Below are positions 8,100-16,721 of a stretch of DNA of 46,480 nucleotides, in pieces. The DNA comes from an uncultured Campylobacter sp. (lineage in GTDB: Bacteria > Campylobacterota > Campylobacteria > Campylobacterales > Campylobacteraceae): assembly GCF_938017705.1 (NCBI RefSeq), contig NZ_CALIIS010000141.1:1-46480 (forward strand), in the 5' to 3' direction. Position 1 is the stretch's first letter; each line of letters opens with the position of its first letter. Made by a program: the position numbers and the translations under genes. Below the pieces are notes generated by a model. The model ran no database searches, was not told where the DNA came from, and saw only the letters and a program-made list of their open reading frames with translations.

Positions 8100-8438
8100 A
8101 TGCAAAGAATTTTTCATATAAAAGATGCTATTTGTAGCGACGAGCGAGCCGTAAAAACGACATTTTTTACTACGGAGGCCACTTGCGGCGCGGTTTGGAT
8201 CGTCAAACGCGGCCAGGTCGTAGCGCCGCATATTCACCCAGACGGAGATGACGTGTGGATTTGCTTAAGCGGACGCGGCGTGTTTTATCCGAGCAAGGGC
8301 GAGGAGGTACCGATCTGCGCGGGCGATCTAATCATTTCCAGAAGCGGAGAGTGCCACGGTATGAAAAATACGGGCGATGAGGATTTTGTGTTTGCAAGCG
8401 TTACGGCGCCGATTCCGTGCGGTTACGAAGCGCTTTGA
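8100..8438 (+). CDS. Cupin-domain protein
   Basis: A 112-residue single-domain cupin. The first motif gives His44, His46 and Asp50 (HIHPDGDD), the second His86 (GECHGM), a plausible metal site of the cupin_2 type. The start at 8100 is set by GGAG seven bases upstream; the longer frame from 7971 has no ribosome site. It lies downstream of luxS but 589 bp away, so it is not clearly in one operon. Function unknown; small cupins may be isomerases, dioxygenases or sugar-binding regulators. Confidence 0.75.
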   Translation: MQRIFHIKDAICSDERAVKTTFFTTEATCGAVWIVKRGQVVAPHIHPDGDDVWICLSGRGVFYPSKGEEVPICAGDLIISRSGECHGMKNTGDEDFVFASVTAPIPCGYEAL

Positions 8439-8601
8439 ATTAAAATTTGCCAGAGATTTTGTGGTATTCGTAAAATAAATTAGCGCCGCAAAGAGTTGAA
8501 TCAGAATTTGTCCGTAGCGTTAAATTTCATAAATTTAGCCGCGCTTTTGTACAATTTCAAGTGCCGCGCAATCTGCGGCGAGATTAAATTTGAGGCAAAA
8601 G

Positions 8602-10059
8602 ATGTATGAAGATTTTACGCAAGAGCCAAAGGATGAGCTCGCGCAAAAGAAGCGCAAAGATAGGGCGCGCAAGGTAGAAGCAGATCGTAAGCCGGTGCAA
8701 GACGGGCCTCGGGGCATGCCGCTTTGGCGCAAGATCGTGCTTGGCGCGATATTTGTATTCGCGGCTTTTAGCGTGCTTATTCTGGCGGCTGTTATAAATT
8801 CCAGCGACGACTACTCGCCGCGGGACGATGAGCAGATCAAATACAGCGATTTTTATAAAAAAGGAGATGAAATTTACGCCCTCGTGGTGGGCGCGGGCTA
8901 TTTTGCGATACCGGACGCGGACGCGGCGAGCTTTCGGGTTTTGGATTTCGGCCCCGGCTACCGCTTCAATGTCGCGGCGGATAAAAACGCCGTATATTGC
9001 GGAAATATCGCGATGAGCGAGCTAGAGCCCGCGCGCACGAAAGCCGTAGCGTTCGGATACGTAAGCGACGGGCGGATCAGTTATTTTTGCGACGGCGAGG
9101 CGGTACCCAACGACGCGCTGGGAGCTCTTAAGCTCACTTATGAAACCTTGGCGCATATTTTTTGGGATGCGCCCAAGCCGCAAAGCTACATTTATAAATT
9201 TAAACGAATGGACGCTACGGATCTGCGCCAAATCGCGGGCGTGTATTACGCTGCGCAGGGCTCGCGCGCGTTTTATAAAGGAGAGGTTTTGCCTGGCGCC
9301 GATGCCGCGAGCCTGCGCCGAATAGAGGGAAGCGATGGGCGCGCTAGCGGCGTTTATGCCGCAGACGGCGCGAACGTGTATTTTAAAAACCTGCGCCTTG
9401 ACGCGCGCGATAACGGCGGGCATTACGAACTTTTGAGGCAGCGGTTGGACTATTTTTTGTGGGATGCGAAAAGCGGCGACGTTTTTGCGAATGATTTAAA
9501 ATTTGACCCCGCCGCCGCGCCCTATGCTCCGCTAAATAGGCAGCTTGCGCACTCAAACCATCTACTTTTTGCCTCCCCTAGCGGCATCTACTATTTCGAC
9601 GAGAACGACGAAAAGCAAAAGCGCGCGGCAGACAATCCCTTTGCGGGCGAAGTTCACGCGCTTAGCGGCAGCGTGTTTCAAAGCGGCGAGCGGATATATT
9701 TTTTAGAAGGTGCCGAAGTTTGGGGCGGCGGCCGCAGCACTCGCAGGCTGGTCGCTCGCAAAAGTGGACTTTTCGCGCTCGAGCTGCCGCATGAGTGGCG
9801 CAGGGTAGGCGGCGTGCACGGCGGGCTATACGGCTGGGTCTATTCAAACGGCGGGCGATTTTTCTACTTCGACGATCTGGGCTCTTCGCAGCTGATAGAT
9901 CGGTGCATTTATGAGATCAGGGATCTAGATTTGGTTGAAATTTTGCTTCAAAAAAGCAGCCTTGGCACGAGTAAAATTCGCGAGATGATAAAGAGCGGCG
10001 GGCTTGAGGCGGTGGACGGCGAGCTGCTTTTTGAGATAAAGACGCGGGTGGAATTTTAG
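8602..10059 (+). CDS. DKNYY-type repeat protein with N-terminal membrane anchor
   Basis: A 485-residue protein: a basic, highly charged cytoplasmic N terminus (about 40 residues), one membrane segment near residues 43-65, and a large outer domain. The outer part has recurring units such as DKNAVYCG and YKGEVLPGADAASLRRIE, which fit the DKNYY family (beta-rich units that report 'displayed value' patterns in many bacteria, function unknown). The start at 8602 is chosen because GAGG lies six bases before it; the longer frame would use a TTG at 8590. The gene is GC-richer than its surroundings. Confidence 0.65.
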   Translation: MYEDFTQEPKDELAQKKRKDRARKVEADRKPVQDGPRGMPLWRKIVLGAIFVFAAFSVLILAAVINSSDDYSPRDDEQIKYSDFYKKGDEIYALVVGAGYFAIPDADAASFRVLDFGPGYRFNVAADKNAVYCGNIAMSELEPARTKAVAFGYVSDGRISYFCDGEAVPNDALGALKLTYETLAHIFWDAPKPQSYIYKFKRMDATDLRQIAGVYYAAQGSRAFYKGEVLPGADAASLRRIEGSDGRASGVYAADGANVYFKNLRLDARDNGGHYELLRQRLDYFLWDAKSGDVFANDLKFDPAAAPYAPLNRQLAHSNHLLFASPSGIYYFDENDEKQKRAADNPFAGEVHALSGSVFQSGERIYFLEGAEVWGGGRSTRRLVARKSGLFALELPHEWRRVGGVHGGLYGWVYSNGGRFFYFDDLGSSQLIDRCIYEIRDLDLVEILLQKSSLGTSKIREMIKSGGLEAVDGELLFEIKTRVEF

Positions 10060-10112
10060 TGCGCCGAAATTTTAGAAAATTTTCGTCGCGTGCTTCGTAA
10101 GATTAGGCATAA

Positions 10113-10679
10113 TTAGTCGTTCTTATCGCTTACGAGCAGGGTTTCTTTATATGTAAATTTGAAATAAAAAGTCCAAGCTAGCGGGCAAGCGATAAACATC
10201 ACGATAATTGGAAGCGGCGAAGCCAAAGCAACCACTAAAAATATCGAGATATAGCTGATTACAAAAAATAGCGCATAAGCGATCGGCAAAAGTCGCCTAA
10301 ACGCGAATGATAAAAATAGCATATAAGCAAAAGCGATGAAAAATGGAGCAGAGTTGGAGTATTTCCCTAAAGAGTATGCCATGACGAAAAAGGCGGCTAG
10401 CGCCGCCGCCGTAAGCCGTATATCGCGCGATAGTAAAAGATGCGCGCAAAATGCGACGAGATAGAACGAATACGTAAACTCCAAAAAGGCGTCGCACCCG
10501 ACTATACAAGAGATTAGATCGTACTTTTTGCCGAAAATCACGTAATTACAAAGCGTTCTTATTACCATAAATATTACCGTGAGCAAAACGGGGTGAAGTA
10601 AAACCCACTCTGCTTTAGAGATGGGCTTGTTACGACGAAGCACGCTTGGATCGTCGGTAGAATTTCTCAAATATTGCAC
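10113..10679 (-). CDS. Multi-pass membrane protein of unknown function (paralogue of 355-1032)
   Basis: A 188-residue, highly hydrophobic protein with about five or six membrane segments. It starts at a GTG with a G-rich stretch just upstream; no in-frame ATG precedes the conserved N-terminal part. It shares the HP-x-LL N-terminal motif and the FYFK-x-TYK C-terminal motif with the protein at 355-1032 and is convergent with the DKNYY-type gene. No named family is recognised. Confidence 0.65.
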   Translation of the reverse strand: MQYLRNSTDDPSVLRRNKPISKAEWVLLHPVLLTVIFMVIRTLCNYVIFGKKYDLISCIVGCDAFLEFTYSFYLVAFCAHLLLSRDIRLTAAALAAFFVMAYSLGKYSNSAPFFIAFAYMLFLSFAFRRLLPIAYALFFVISYISIFLVVALASPLPIIVMFIACPLAWTFYFKFTYKETLLVSDKND

Positions 10680-10789
10680 AAAAGCCCCCGTTTTTAAATT
10701 TAAAATTTATTGCTCTATCTTTGATTTGCCCTATCTGCGTGATGTGCGAAGCTAAATTCTGATAAGATAGTGCCAACGCCGATAAAGCG

Positions 10790-11821
10790 CTATTTTATAA
10801 ATCCACTTGCTACTACGCGGTCGCGCTCGTCGTAGAAAACCGCGAGCTGTGCCGGAGCGATGCCCGCTGCGGGTGCGGACAGCACGGCATGCACGCCGCC
10901 GTCCTCACGCAGCGAAATTTTAACGGGGAGTTTGGCGCTGCGGTAGCGGATCTTGACGCCGAGGCCAGACATATTTAAAATTTTATCTCTGTTTAAAAAG
11001 GCGTTGAAATTTTCGGTGTTGAACTCGTAGGTCGCCAGCTCGTCCTTGCTGCCCACGACGATCTCGTTTTTGCGCGGGTCGATGCTTAGCACGAAGTGCG
11101 GCTCATGCGCGCCGTGCACCGTAAAACCGCGGCGCTTGCCGATCGTGTAGTGCATGTAGCCCTCGTGAGTACCGATGGCGTTGCCCGCGCGGTCGCGCAC
11201 GATGCCAGGCATTTTGGTGCCCGTATGGCGGTTCAAAACGTCGATGTAGGTGGTGTCCACAAAGCAGATCTCGCTGCTTTCGCTCGCAGAAGCGATCTGC
11301 AAAAGCTCCGTATAGGCGCGCGCGGCCTCTTTGACGTCCTTTTTATACATCCCTCCAAGCGGAAAGAGCATAAATTTAAGCGCGGCAGGATCGATGTTTG
11401 CTAAAAAATAGCTCTGATCTTTGCTAAGATCTACAGCGGCTTTTAAAAGCCCGTCCTCGATACGGACATAGTGCCCCGTAGCTAGGCGCTCAAAGCCCTG
11501 CTCGCGCGCGAATTCCAAAAGCTTGCCGAGCTTTATGCGGCGGTTACACAGCGCGCACGGATTTGGCGTAAGACCGCCTATATAGGCCTGCACAAAGGGC
11601 TCGTAAACGTCGCGGTTAAAATCCTCCTGCAGATCCAAAATGTGGATTTTTATACCCAAAAACTCGCCTACCTTGCGGACTTTGGCGATGTTTGCTTCGT
11701 GATAGCCCGGCTTTGCGTGCAGTTTCATATAGCAGCCCTGCACCTCGTGCCCTGCATCCTGCAGCAGCTTCGCGCACATCGAGCTATCCACGCCGCCGCT
11801 CATCGCGACTAAAATTTTCAT
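10790..11821 (-). CDS. mnmA: tRNA-specific 2-thiouridylase MnmA
   Basis: A 343-residue enzyme that puts sulfur on U34 of Lys, Glu and Gln tRNAs, using ATP to adenylate the base. The PP-loop SGGVDSS (residues 8-14), the catalytic Cys92 (NPCALCN) and the second catalytic Cys186 (SEICF) are all present, as are the GHY and KDQSYFL motifs. AAGGAG precedes the ATG, and the start overlaps the stop of the LOG gene by four bases (ATGA), so the two are translationally coupled. It is the last gene of the minus-strand run. Confidence 0.96.
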   Translation of the reverse strand: MKILVAMSGGVDSSMCAKLLQDAGHEVQGCYMKLHAKPGYHEANIAKVRKVGEFLGIKIHILDLQEDFNRDVYEPFVQAYIGGLTPNPCALCNRRIKLGKLLEFAREQGFERLATGHYVRIEDGLLKAAVDLSKDQSYFLANIDPAALKFMLFPLGGMYKKDVKEAARAYTELLQIASASESSEICFVDTTYIDVLNRHTGTKMPGIVRDRAGNAIGTHEGYMHYTIGKRRGFTVHGAHEPHFVLSIDPRKNEIVVGSKDELATYEFNTENFNAFLNRDKILNMSGLGVKIRYRSAKLPVKISLREDGGVHAVLSAPAAGIAPAQLAVFYDERDRVVASGFIK

Positions 11822-12423
11822 TCGTTCTCCTTACGTCGCACATCCGTTAAAATTTCATCCACGCTGTCGCAGAGCATGAAATTTTGCAGATCGCTTTCGT
11901 TTATCGCACCAGATTTTAGCAGTGAAGTGCGGAAAAACTTCATTAGCGGCGCATAGAATTCCTCGTCGTAAAGATAGATCTGCGCGCGCTTAAAGCCCGT
12001 CTGCACCAGCACTAAAATTTCAAAAAATTCATCCAGCGTACCAAAGCCGCCCGGAAAGATGACGAAAATTTCGCTGTTTTCGATAAGTGCGCCTTTGCGC
12101 GGTGCAAATGCCGAAAATTTCGCGCCTTGCGTCAAAAAGCCGTTGCTTTTTTGCTCAAACGGCAGCATGATGTTAAAGCCCACGCTGTGCGTCCTCGCTC
12201 TCGCAAATGCGCCTCGGTTGGCGCCTTGCATAATGCCGCCACCGCCTCCAGTGATGATCGAGTATCCTAAATCAGCGAGCCCCTCGCAAAGCTTTTGCGC
12301 GTCTTTTACGTAGCGATTATCCTCGCTAAAGCGTGCCGAGCCGAAGATCGTGGCGCTTTTGCCTACGTTTTTGAGATTGTCGCGGGCGATTTTGATGTCT
12401 TTTAAAATTTCTTTCAACTGCAT
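11818..12423 (-). CDS. LOG-family Rossmann-fold protein (TIGR00730)
   Basis: A 201-residue protein of the LOG/YvdD family. The signature PGGFGTLDE (residues 124-132) and the preceding Arg109-Lys110 are the conserved nucleotide-binding and catalytic elements. Well-studied members release the base from nucleoside 5'-monophosphates, as in cytokinin activation; old 'lysine decarboxylase' labels are wrong. There is no strong ribosome site. Four-base overlap with mnmA suggests co-expression. Confidence 0.85.
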   Translation of the reverse strand: MQLKEILKDIKIARDNLKNVGKSATIFGSARFSEDNRYVKDAQKLCEGLADLGYSIITGGGGGIMQGANRGAFARARTHSVGFNIMLPFEQKSNGFLTQGAKFSAFAPRKGALIENSEIFVIFPGGFGTLDEFFEILVLVQTGFKRAQIYLYDEEFYAPLMKFFRTSLLKSGAINESDLQNFMLCDSVDEILTDVRRKENE

Positions 12424-12539
12424 GATTAATCTATCTTTTTCGTATATATTTTAAAATTTTGACTTTTAGCTTAGCATTAAATTTTTAAATTTAGCCTTAA
12501 AATAGCGGGTTATATGCTGTTTTAAAATTTCATCGTAAA

Positions 12540-13295
12540 TCATACTAGGTTGCTAAGCTTTCGTAAAAATCCGCCGACGCCGCGGTAAGCGCTCATGTCG
12601 ATCGGCTCCAAGCCCTGTTTGTTCAAAAATCGCGAGACGCTCTGTCTAAGCGCGATGGTAGCGGGCGAGAACGGGCGGTGCGAGTTGAAAAGCACGCGGT
12701 TGTGCGCGCACTCTGCGACGTCCTTGCAAAACGGCACGAACCCTAATAGCTTAAAATTTAGCTCGCTTATGTTTTTTTGCGCGACCGCCTTTAAATTTTC
12801 GTAGATCATCACGGCGTCCTCTTCGCTCGCGGTGAAATTTAACAAAAATAAAATCTCTTTTTTGCTTGCTCCGAGCGTCTTTAAAAGCGCGTAGGTGTTG
12901 CTGATCGCGCAGGGCTCGTTCGCGCACAGCACGACGTTGTGATCCGCAACCTCGGTGAAGCTTTTTAAGCTTTCAAGTCCCGCGTCGATCAAAATAAAAT
13001 CGAAAATTTCCGCTTCTTTCAGCTCGCTTGCGAATTTAGCAGAGTTTTCGCCCGCGCCGTCCGCAGGCGAGACGAGAGTTAAATTTTGCGAAATTTTTAC
13101 CGCGCTTGCGCTTTGAAGCGAGATTTTTTTGCCCTGCAGCGCGTTTAGAATGATCTCTTGGTTGTTAAAGCTCGGAGCCTCGATGATCGCCGTGCGGTAG
13201 CCTATCTCGCTTAGAATTTCGCCGAAATTCGCTACGATCACGCTCTTGCCAACCCCGCCCTTGGCGCTTAAAAAATTTACGATTTTAGTTTGCAT
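12540..13295 (-). CDS. flhG: FlhG-like (MinD/ParA family) ATPase, divergent and without partner flhF
   Basis: A 251-residue P-loop ATPase. The deviant Walker A KGGVGKS (residues 12-18) and a Walker B-like ILIDAG (about 101-106) are present. The region that normally carries the catalytic Asp residues (DAD or DFD) reads EAP at residues 39-41. The N-terminal extension of typical FlhG, which contacts FlhF, is absent. A C-terminal amphipathic stretch (GGFLRKLSNLV) resembles a MinD-type membrane anchor. Position after folK matches flhG in C. jejuni, but flhF is missing between them and no flagellar genes follow. FlhG normally sets flagellar number; here another role, or slow decay, is likely. RBS AGAGGA; overlaps folK by 19 bases. 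Confidence 0.7.
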   Translation of the reverse strand: MQTKIVNFLSAKGGVGKSVIVANFGEILSEIGYRTAIIEAPSFNNQEIILNALQGKKISLQSASAVKISQNLTLVSPADGAGENSAKFASELKEAEIFDFILIDAGLESLKSFTEVADHNVVLCANEPCAISNTYALLKTLGASKKEILFLLNFTASEEDAVMIYENLKAVAQKNISELNFKLLGFVPFCKDVAECAHNRVLFNSHRPFSPATIALRQSVSRFLNKQGLEPIDMSAYRGVGGFLRKLSNLV

Positions 13296-13813
13296 ATCAG
13301 TCCTCTTTTAAATTTCATCTCTCCAAGTGGCAAAATCACGCTTATGCGCTCGCAAACACCCGGATGCGGCAACGCGAGCCGTTCGCAGGCACGCACCTTC
13401 GCGCTTGCATATAAAATATCCACGTCCAGCGTGCGCGGCGCGTTTTTGAAGCTTCGTTTGCGCCCAAATCGCAGCTCCGCGCGCTGCATAATCTTAAGCA
13501 GCGCAAACGGCGCTAGGGAACTTTGCACTAACATCACGGAGTTTAAAAAATTTTCCTGCCGCAAAAAACCGAACGGCTTGTTTTTTAAGATCGGAGAATT
13601 TTGCGCTACGAAAAAGCGCGTATCGCTTTGCAAAACGCGATAAAATCGCTCGAAGTGTCGCCTGACATCCCCTAAATTCCCGCCGAGCCCGAGCAGGTAT
13701 AAATTTTTAAAATTTCCGCGCTCGCGGCGCCTCATCGGGAAAACTGCGCTTTTTACGACGCATAGCGCGTCCGCGCACTCGTAAAATCCGTTTTTTTTAA
13801 GCCGCACGCTCAC
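13277..13813 (-). CDS. folK: 2-amino-4-hydroxy-6-hydroxymethyldihydropteridine diphosphokinase (HPPK)
   Basis: A 178-residue folate-pathway enzyme that transfers pyrophosphate from ATP to 6-hydroxymethyl-7,8-dihydropterin. The glycine-rich LGLGGNLGD start of the fold and the signature RTLDVDIL, with the two magnesium-binding Asp residues, are clear. An N-terminal extension of about 38 residues precedes the HPPK fold, as in other Campylobacter FolK. It starts at GTG with GAGGG upstream. It sits ten bases after the M24 peptidase and overlaps the flhG-like gene. Confidence 0.9.
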   Translation of the reverse strand: MSVRLKKNGFYECADALCVVKSAVFPMRRRERGNFKNLYLLGLGGNLGDVRRHFERFYRVLQSDTRFFVAQNSPILKNKPFGFLRQENFLNSVMLVQSSLAPFALLKIMQRAELRFGRKRSFKNAPRTLDVDILYASAKVRACERLALPHPGVCERISVILPLGEMKFKRGLICKLKS

Positions 13814-13823
13814 CTAGCTACCC

Positions 13824-14849
13824 TCATAAAATTTCAGCCCTGTTTTCGCGTACGACCACGACGTCCTCGATGCGCACGCCAAATTCGCCGGGCAAGTAAA
13901 TCCCTGGCTCCACGCTAAAGACCATCCCCTCTTTTAGCACGGTATCTCCGCGCTTTGAGATGAACGGAAGCTCGTGGATATCGACTCCGACGCCGTGTCC
14001 GGTGCTATGGAAAAACGCCTTGCCAAAGCCCTGGGCGGCGATAAAATCCCTGGCCGCAGCGTCGATCTCGCGCGCCTTTTTGCCGGGCATAACCGCCGCG
14101 ATGGCAAGAGCCTGAGCCTCTTTTACGATTTCGTAAATTTCTTGCCGCTTGGCGTTTTTAAAATTTTGCTCTTTGCCGAAGTTAAAATTTTCGTCAAAGC
14201 ACGCCGTACGCGTCCTGTCAGAGCAGTAGCGATTAAATTTAACCCCCGCGTCAAGCAGGAGCAAATCGCCCTGCCGCAAACGCTTTTTGCTCGGCAGAGC
14301 GTGCGCCTTTGCGGCGTTTTCGTTGATTGCGACGATAGGCGAAAAGCTAAGCGCGAGCTCGCCCTTTTTCTTAAAGATGAGCTCGGCGTTAAAAAATAGC
14401 TCCTCTTCGCTCATGCCTTCGCCCTCGGCGCGCACGAACGCGGCAAATTCGTCAAATCTTTCCGCGCCAAACTGCGCCGCTTGCTTTAAAATTTTTATCT
14501 CATCCTCTGATTTTATTATGCGCGAAATTTGCGAAAAATTCGCGCGTGCCTTAAATCTTATCCCAAGCCCCTTGCTCAGAGCTTCCCACTCGCCCGCGCT
14601 AAAATCGTACGGGTTATAGCTAAGATCACGAACGCCCGCCTTTCGCAAAAACAGCCGCGCGTCTTTTATCAAATTTCGCTCGACCTCGATCACTTCGGTA
14701 TCTTTGCAAAGCTCGCGCGCCTCGATGCTATAACGCGCATCGGTGAGGAAAAATTTGCGCCCCGCGAAGCTCAAAAATATCGCGTTGTCGCAGCTGTATC
14801 CGCACTCGTGGTAAACGGCGTTTTCGTCCTTTAGGATAAAATTTTTCAA
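13824..14849 (-). CDS. M24-family aminopeptidase (Xaa-Pro peptidase, PepP/PepQ-like)
   Basis: A 341-residue pita-bread metallopeptidase, which removes residues next to proline. The five metal ligands are visible: Asp200, Asp211, His285 (HSTGHGVG), Glu314 (SVEPGIY) and Glu328 (RIEDVV). A creatinase-like N-terminal domain covers about residues 1-115. Translation appears to start at TTG (14849), with AGGA eight bases upstream; the first in-frame ATG would cut deep into the N-terminal domain. It lies 14 bases after aroQ. Confidence 0.9.
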   Translation of the reverse strand: MKNFILKDENAVYHECGYSCDNAIFLSFAGRKFFLTDARYSIEARELCKDTEVIEVERNLIKDARLFLRKAGVRDLSYNPYDFSAGEWEALSKGLGIRFKARANFSQISRIIKSEDEIKILKQAAQFGAERFDEFAAFVRAEGEGMSEEELFFNAELIFKKKGELALSFSPIVAINENAAKAHALPSKKRLRQGDLLLLDAGVKFNRYCSDRTRTACFDENFNFGKEQNFKNAKRQEIYEIVKEAQALAIAAVMPGKKAREIDAAARDFIAAQGFGKAFFHSTGHGVGVDIHELPFISKRGDTVLKEGMVFSVEPGIYLPGEFGVRIEDVVVVRENRAEIL

Positions 14850-14863
14850 ATTTAATCCTAAGC

Positions 14864-15331
14864 CTAATCGGCTTTCTGCTCGGCTCTGGCTGCCTTGATC
14901 TGCTCAAAAATTTGAATCATTCCGATCATCGCCAGATGGTACCCTACGGGGCCGAAGCCTATGATCTGACCCGCTGTTACGGGCGCTATTAGACTTTTTT
15001 GTCTAAGCTCCTCTCTGCGAGCGATGTTTGAGATATGCACTTCGATCACGGGTAGGCTGACTGCGGCGAGTGCATCGCGGATAGCGAGCGAAGTGTGCGT
15101 GTAGGCGGCGGGATTGATGATGATGCCGTCGCAGGTGCCGAAGCACTCTTGGATCTTATCGACGATCTCGCCTTCGAAATTGCTCTGGAAAAACTCGATC
15201 TCGTTGCCGCTCTGATCGGCGACCGCCTTCATCTGCTTATGGATATCCTCCATCTTCATAACCCCGTAAATAGCGGGCTCGCGCATACCAAGCATATTGA
15301 TATTCGGTCCTTGAATCACCATAATTTTCAT
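14864..15331 (-). CDS. aroQ: Type II 3-dehydroquinate dehydratase
   Basis: A 155-residue shikimate-pathway enzyme that dehydrates 3-dehydroquinate to 3-dehydroshikimate. The N-terminal QGPNINMLGMREP motif, the catalytic Tyr22 region, the NPAAYTHTS motif and the EVHISNI stretch are those of type II enzymes, which assemble as dodecamers. AAGGA lies before the ATG. It heads the minus-strand run toward mnmA and is divergent from the amidohydrolase gene at 15504. Confidence 0.95.
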   Translation of the reverse strand: MKIMVIQGPNINMLGMREPAIYGVMKMEDIHKQMKAVADQSGNEIEFFQSNFEGEIVDKIQECFGTCDGIIINPAAYTHTSLAIRDALAAVSLPVIEVHISNIARREELRQKSLIAPVTAGQIIGFGPVGYHLAMIGMIQIFEQIKAARAEQKAD

Positions 15332-15503
15332 TTTTGCGTCCTTGTTTTGAAATTTAAGCGAAAATTATAACCAAAGCGAGCTTATTTTTTACTATGGCGC
15401 CAAATTTGCCCGTTCAAGCCCAGTCGCTAAAATTTTATCTCTAAATTTAGCACGGAAGAGAATTTTATGCTAAAATCACGCGCTGTTTTAGATAAGGAAA
15501 ACG

Positions 15504-16721
15504 ATGAGAATTTTAAGGGCGAAGTGGGTTCTTGTCTGCGATGAGAATTTTAAAATTTTAAAAGATGGCGCGATCGTCTTTGGCGAGAAAATAATCGAGG
15601 TCTGCGCCTTTGCGAGTGCGGCACGCAAATACCCGCAAGCCGAAATTTTGGACTTTAGCGGCGATATAGCGATGCCTGCGTTTATAAACCCGCACGTGCA
15701 TTTGGAATTTAGCGCAAACAAAGGCACGCTGCGCTACGGCGATTTTTTGGAGTGGCTAGGTAGCGTCATCGCCTCAAGGCAGCAGCTGGATGCCGCGGCA
15801 CGCGGACGATTGATCTTGGAGCAGATCGCCGCGATGATGCGAAGCGGCGTGGGCACGATCGGCGAAATTTCAAGCTTCGGCAGCGAGGCTGAAGCTTGCG
15901 CGCAAAGCGGCATTAGAACCGTGTTTTTCAATGAAATTTTAGGCGCGAGCAAGGACGCTACGGCGGAGAATATTTTGAAATTTAAGCAGCGTTTTGAGCG
16001 CTCAAAGGCGTTTGCAAGCTCGCTTTTCATCCCCGCTGTGTCGGTACACTCGCCGTATTCGACGCACCCGCAGATTACGGAGTTTACGACCAGGCTTGCC
16101 CGTGAAAACGGGCTTGCTATAAGCACGCATTTTATGGAGAGTGCTCACGAGCGGCAGTGGCTGCGCACTGGTCGCGGCAAATTTAAAGCCTGGCTTGCTA
16201 AATTTAACCCTTCTCCCGCGCCTTTTTACTCGCCGCAGAGCTTTGTAGTGCATTTTAGCGGGCTTCGCACGCTCTTTACGCATTGCGTTTGGGTGGATGA
16301 TTTTAGCATCTTTGATCCGAAGCTCCACTCGATCACGCACTGCGCGCGCTCCAACCGCCTGCTTAGCAAAAAGAGGCTGAGCTTTAAAAAGCTGCTCGCA
16401 AGCGGGCTTAATTACAACATCGCTACCGATGGGCTTAGCTCAAATTTTAGCCTAAGCTTTTTAGACGAGCTGCGTGCAAATTTAATGATGCACGACGAGC
16501 TAGGTTTGGCGGAACTAGCGCGAGCGCTGATTTTAGGCGCGACGAGAAACGCAGCAGCCGCGCTGGGGCTAAATTTGGGCGAGCTGAGGGCCGGTAAGCT
16601 CGCCGACATCGCCGTTTTTGAAGGCATTGAGTGCGATGAGGATCAGCTGCCGCTACAGCTCATTTTGCAGAGCAAAAACGTAAAATTACTTTTTATCGAA
16701 GGAATGAAATGCAATTTCTAA
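15504..16721 (+). CDS. Amidohydrolase-family metal-dependent hydrolase (Cj0067-like)
   Basis: A 405-residue TIM-barrel amidohydrolase. Metal ligands His64 and His66 (NPHVHLEF), a later His pair (STHFMES, FTHCVW) and the terminal Asp (IATDGLSSN) match the cytosine/adenosine deaminase branch. Campylobacter homologues are commonly labelled aminofutalosine deaminase family, which would tie them to menaquinone synthesis, but Campylobacter can hydrolyse aminofutalosine directly with MTA/SAH nucleosidase, so I leave the substrate open. AAGGA precedes the ATG. It overlaps sppA by 13 bases and keeps the C. jejuni order (Cj0067-Cj0068). Confidence 0.82.
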   Translation: MRILRAKWVLVCDENFKILKDGAIVFGEKIIEVCAFASAARKYPQAEILDFSGDIAMPAFINPHVHLEFSANKGTLRYGDFLEWLGSVIASRQQLDAAARGRLILEQIAAMMRSGVGTIGEISSFGSEAEACAQSGIRTVFFNEILGASKDATAENILKFKQRFERSKAFASSLFIPAVSVHSPYSTHPQITEFTTRLARENGLAISTHFMESAHERQWLRTGRGKFKAWLAKFNPSPAPFYSPQSFVVHFSGLRTLFTHCVWVDDFSIFDPKLHSITHCARSNRLLSKKRLSFKKLLASGLNYNIATDGLSSNFSLSFLDELRANLMMHDELGLAELARALILGATRNAAAALGLNLGELRAGKLADIAVFEGIECDEDQLPLQLILQSKNVKLLFIEGMKCNF

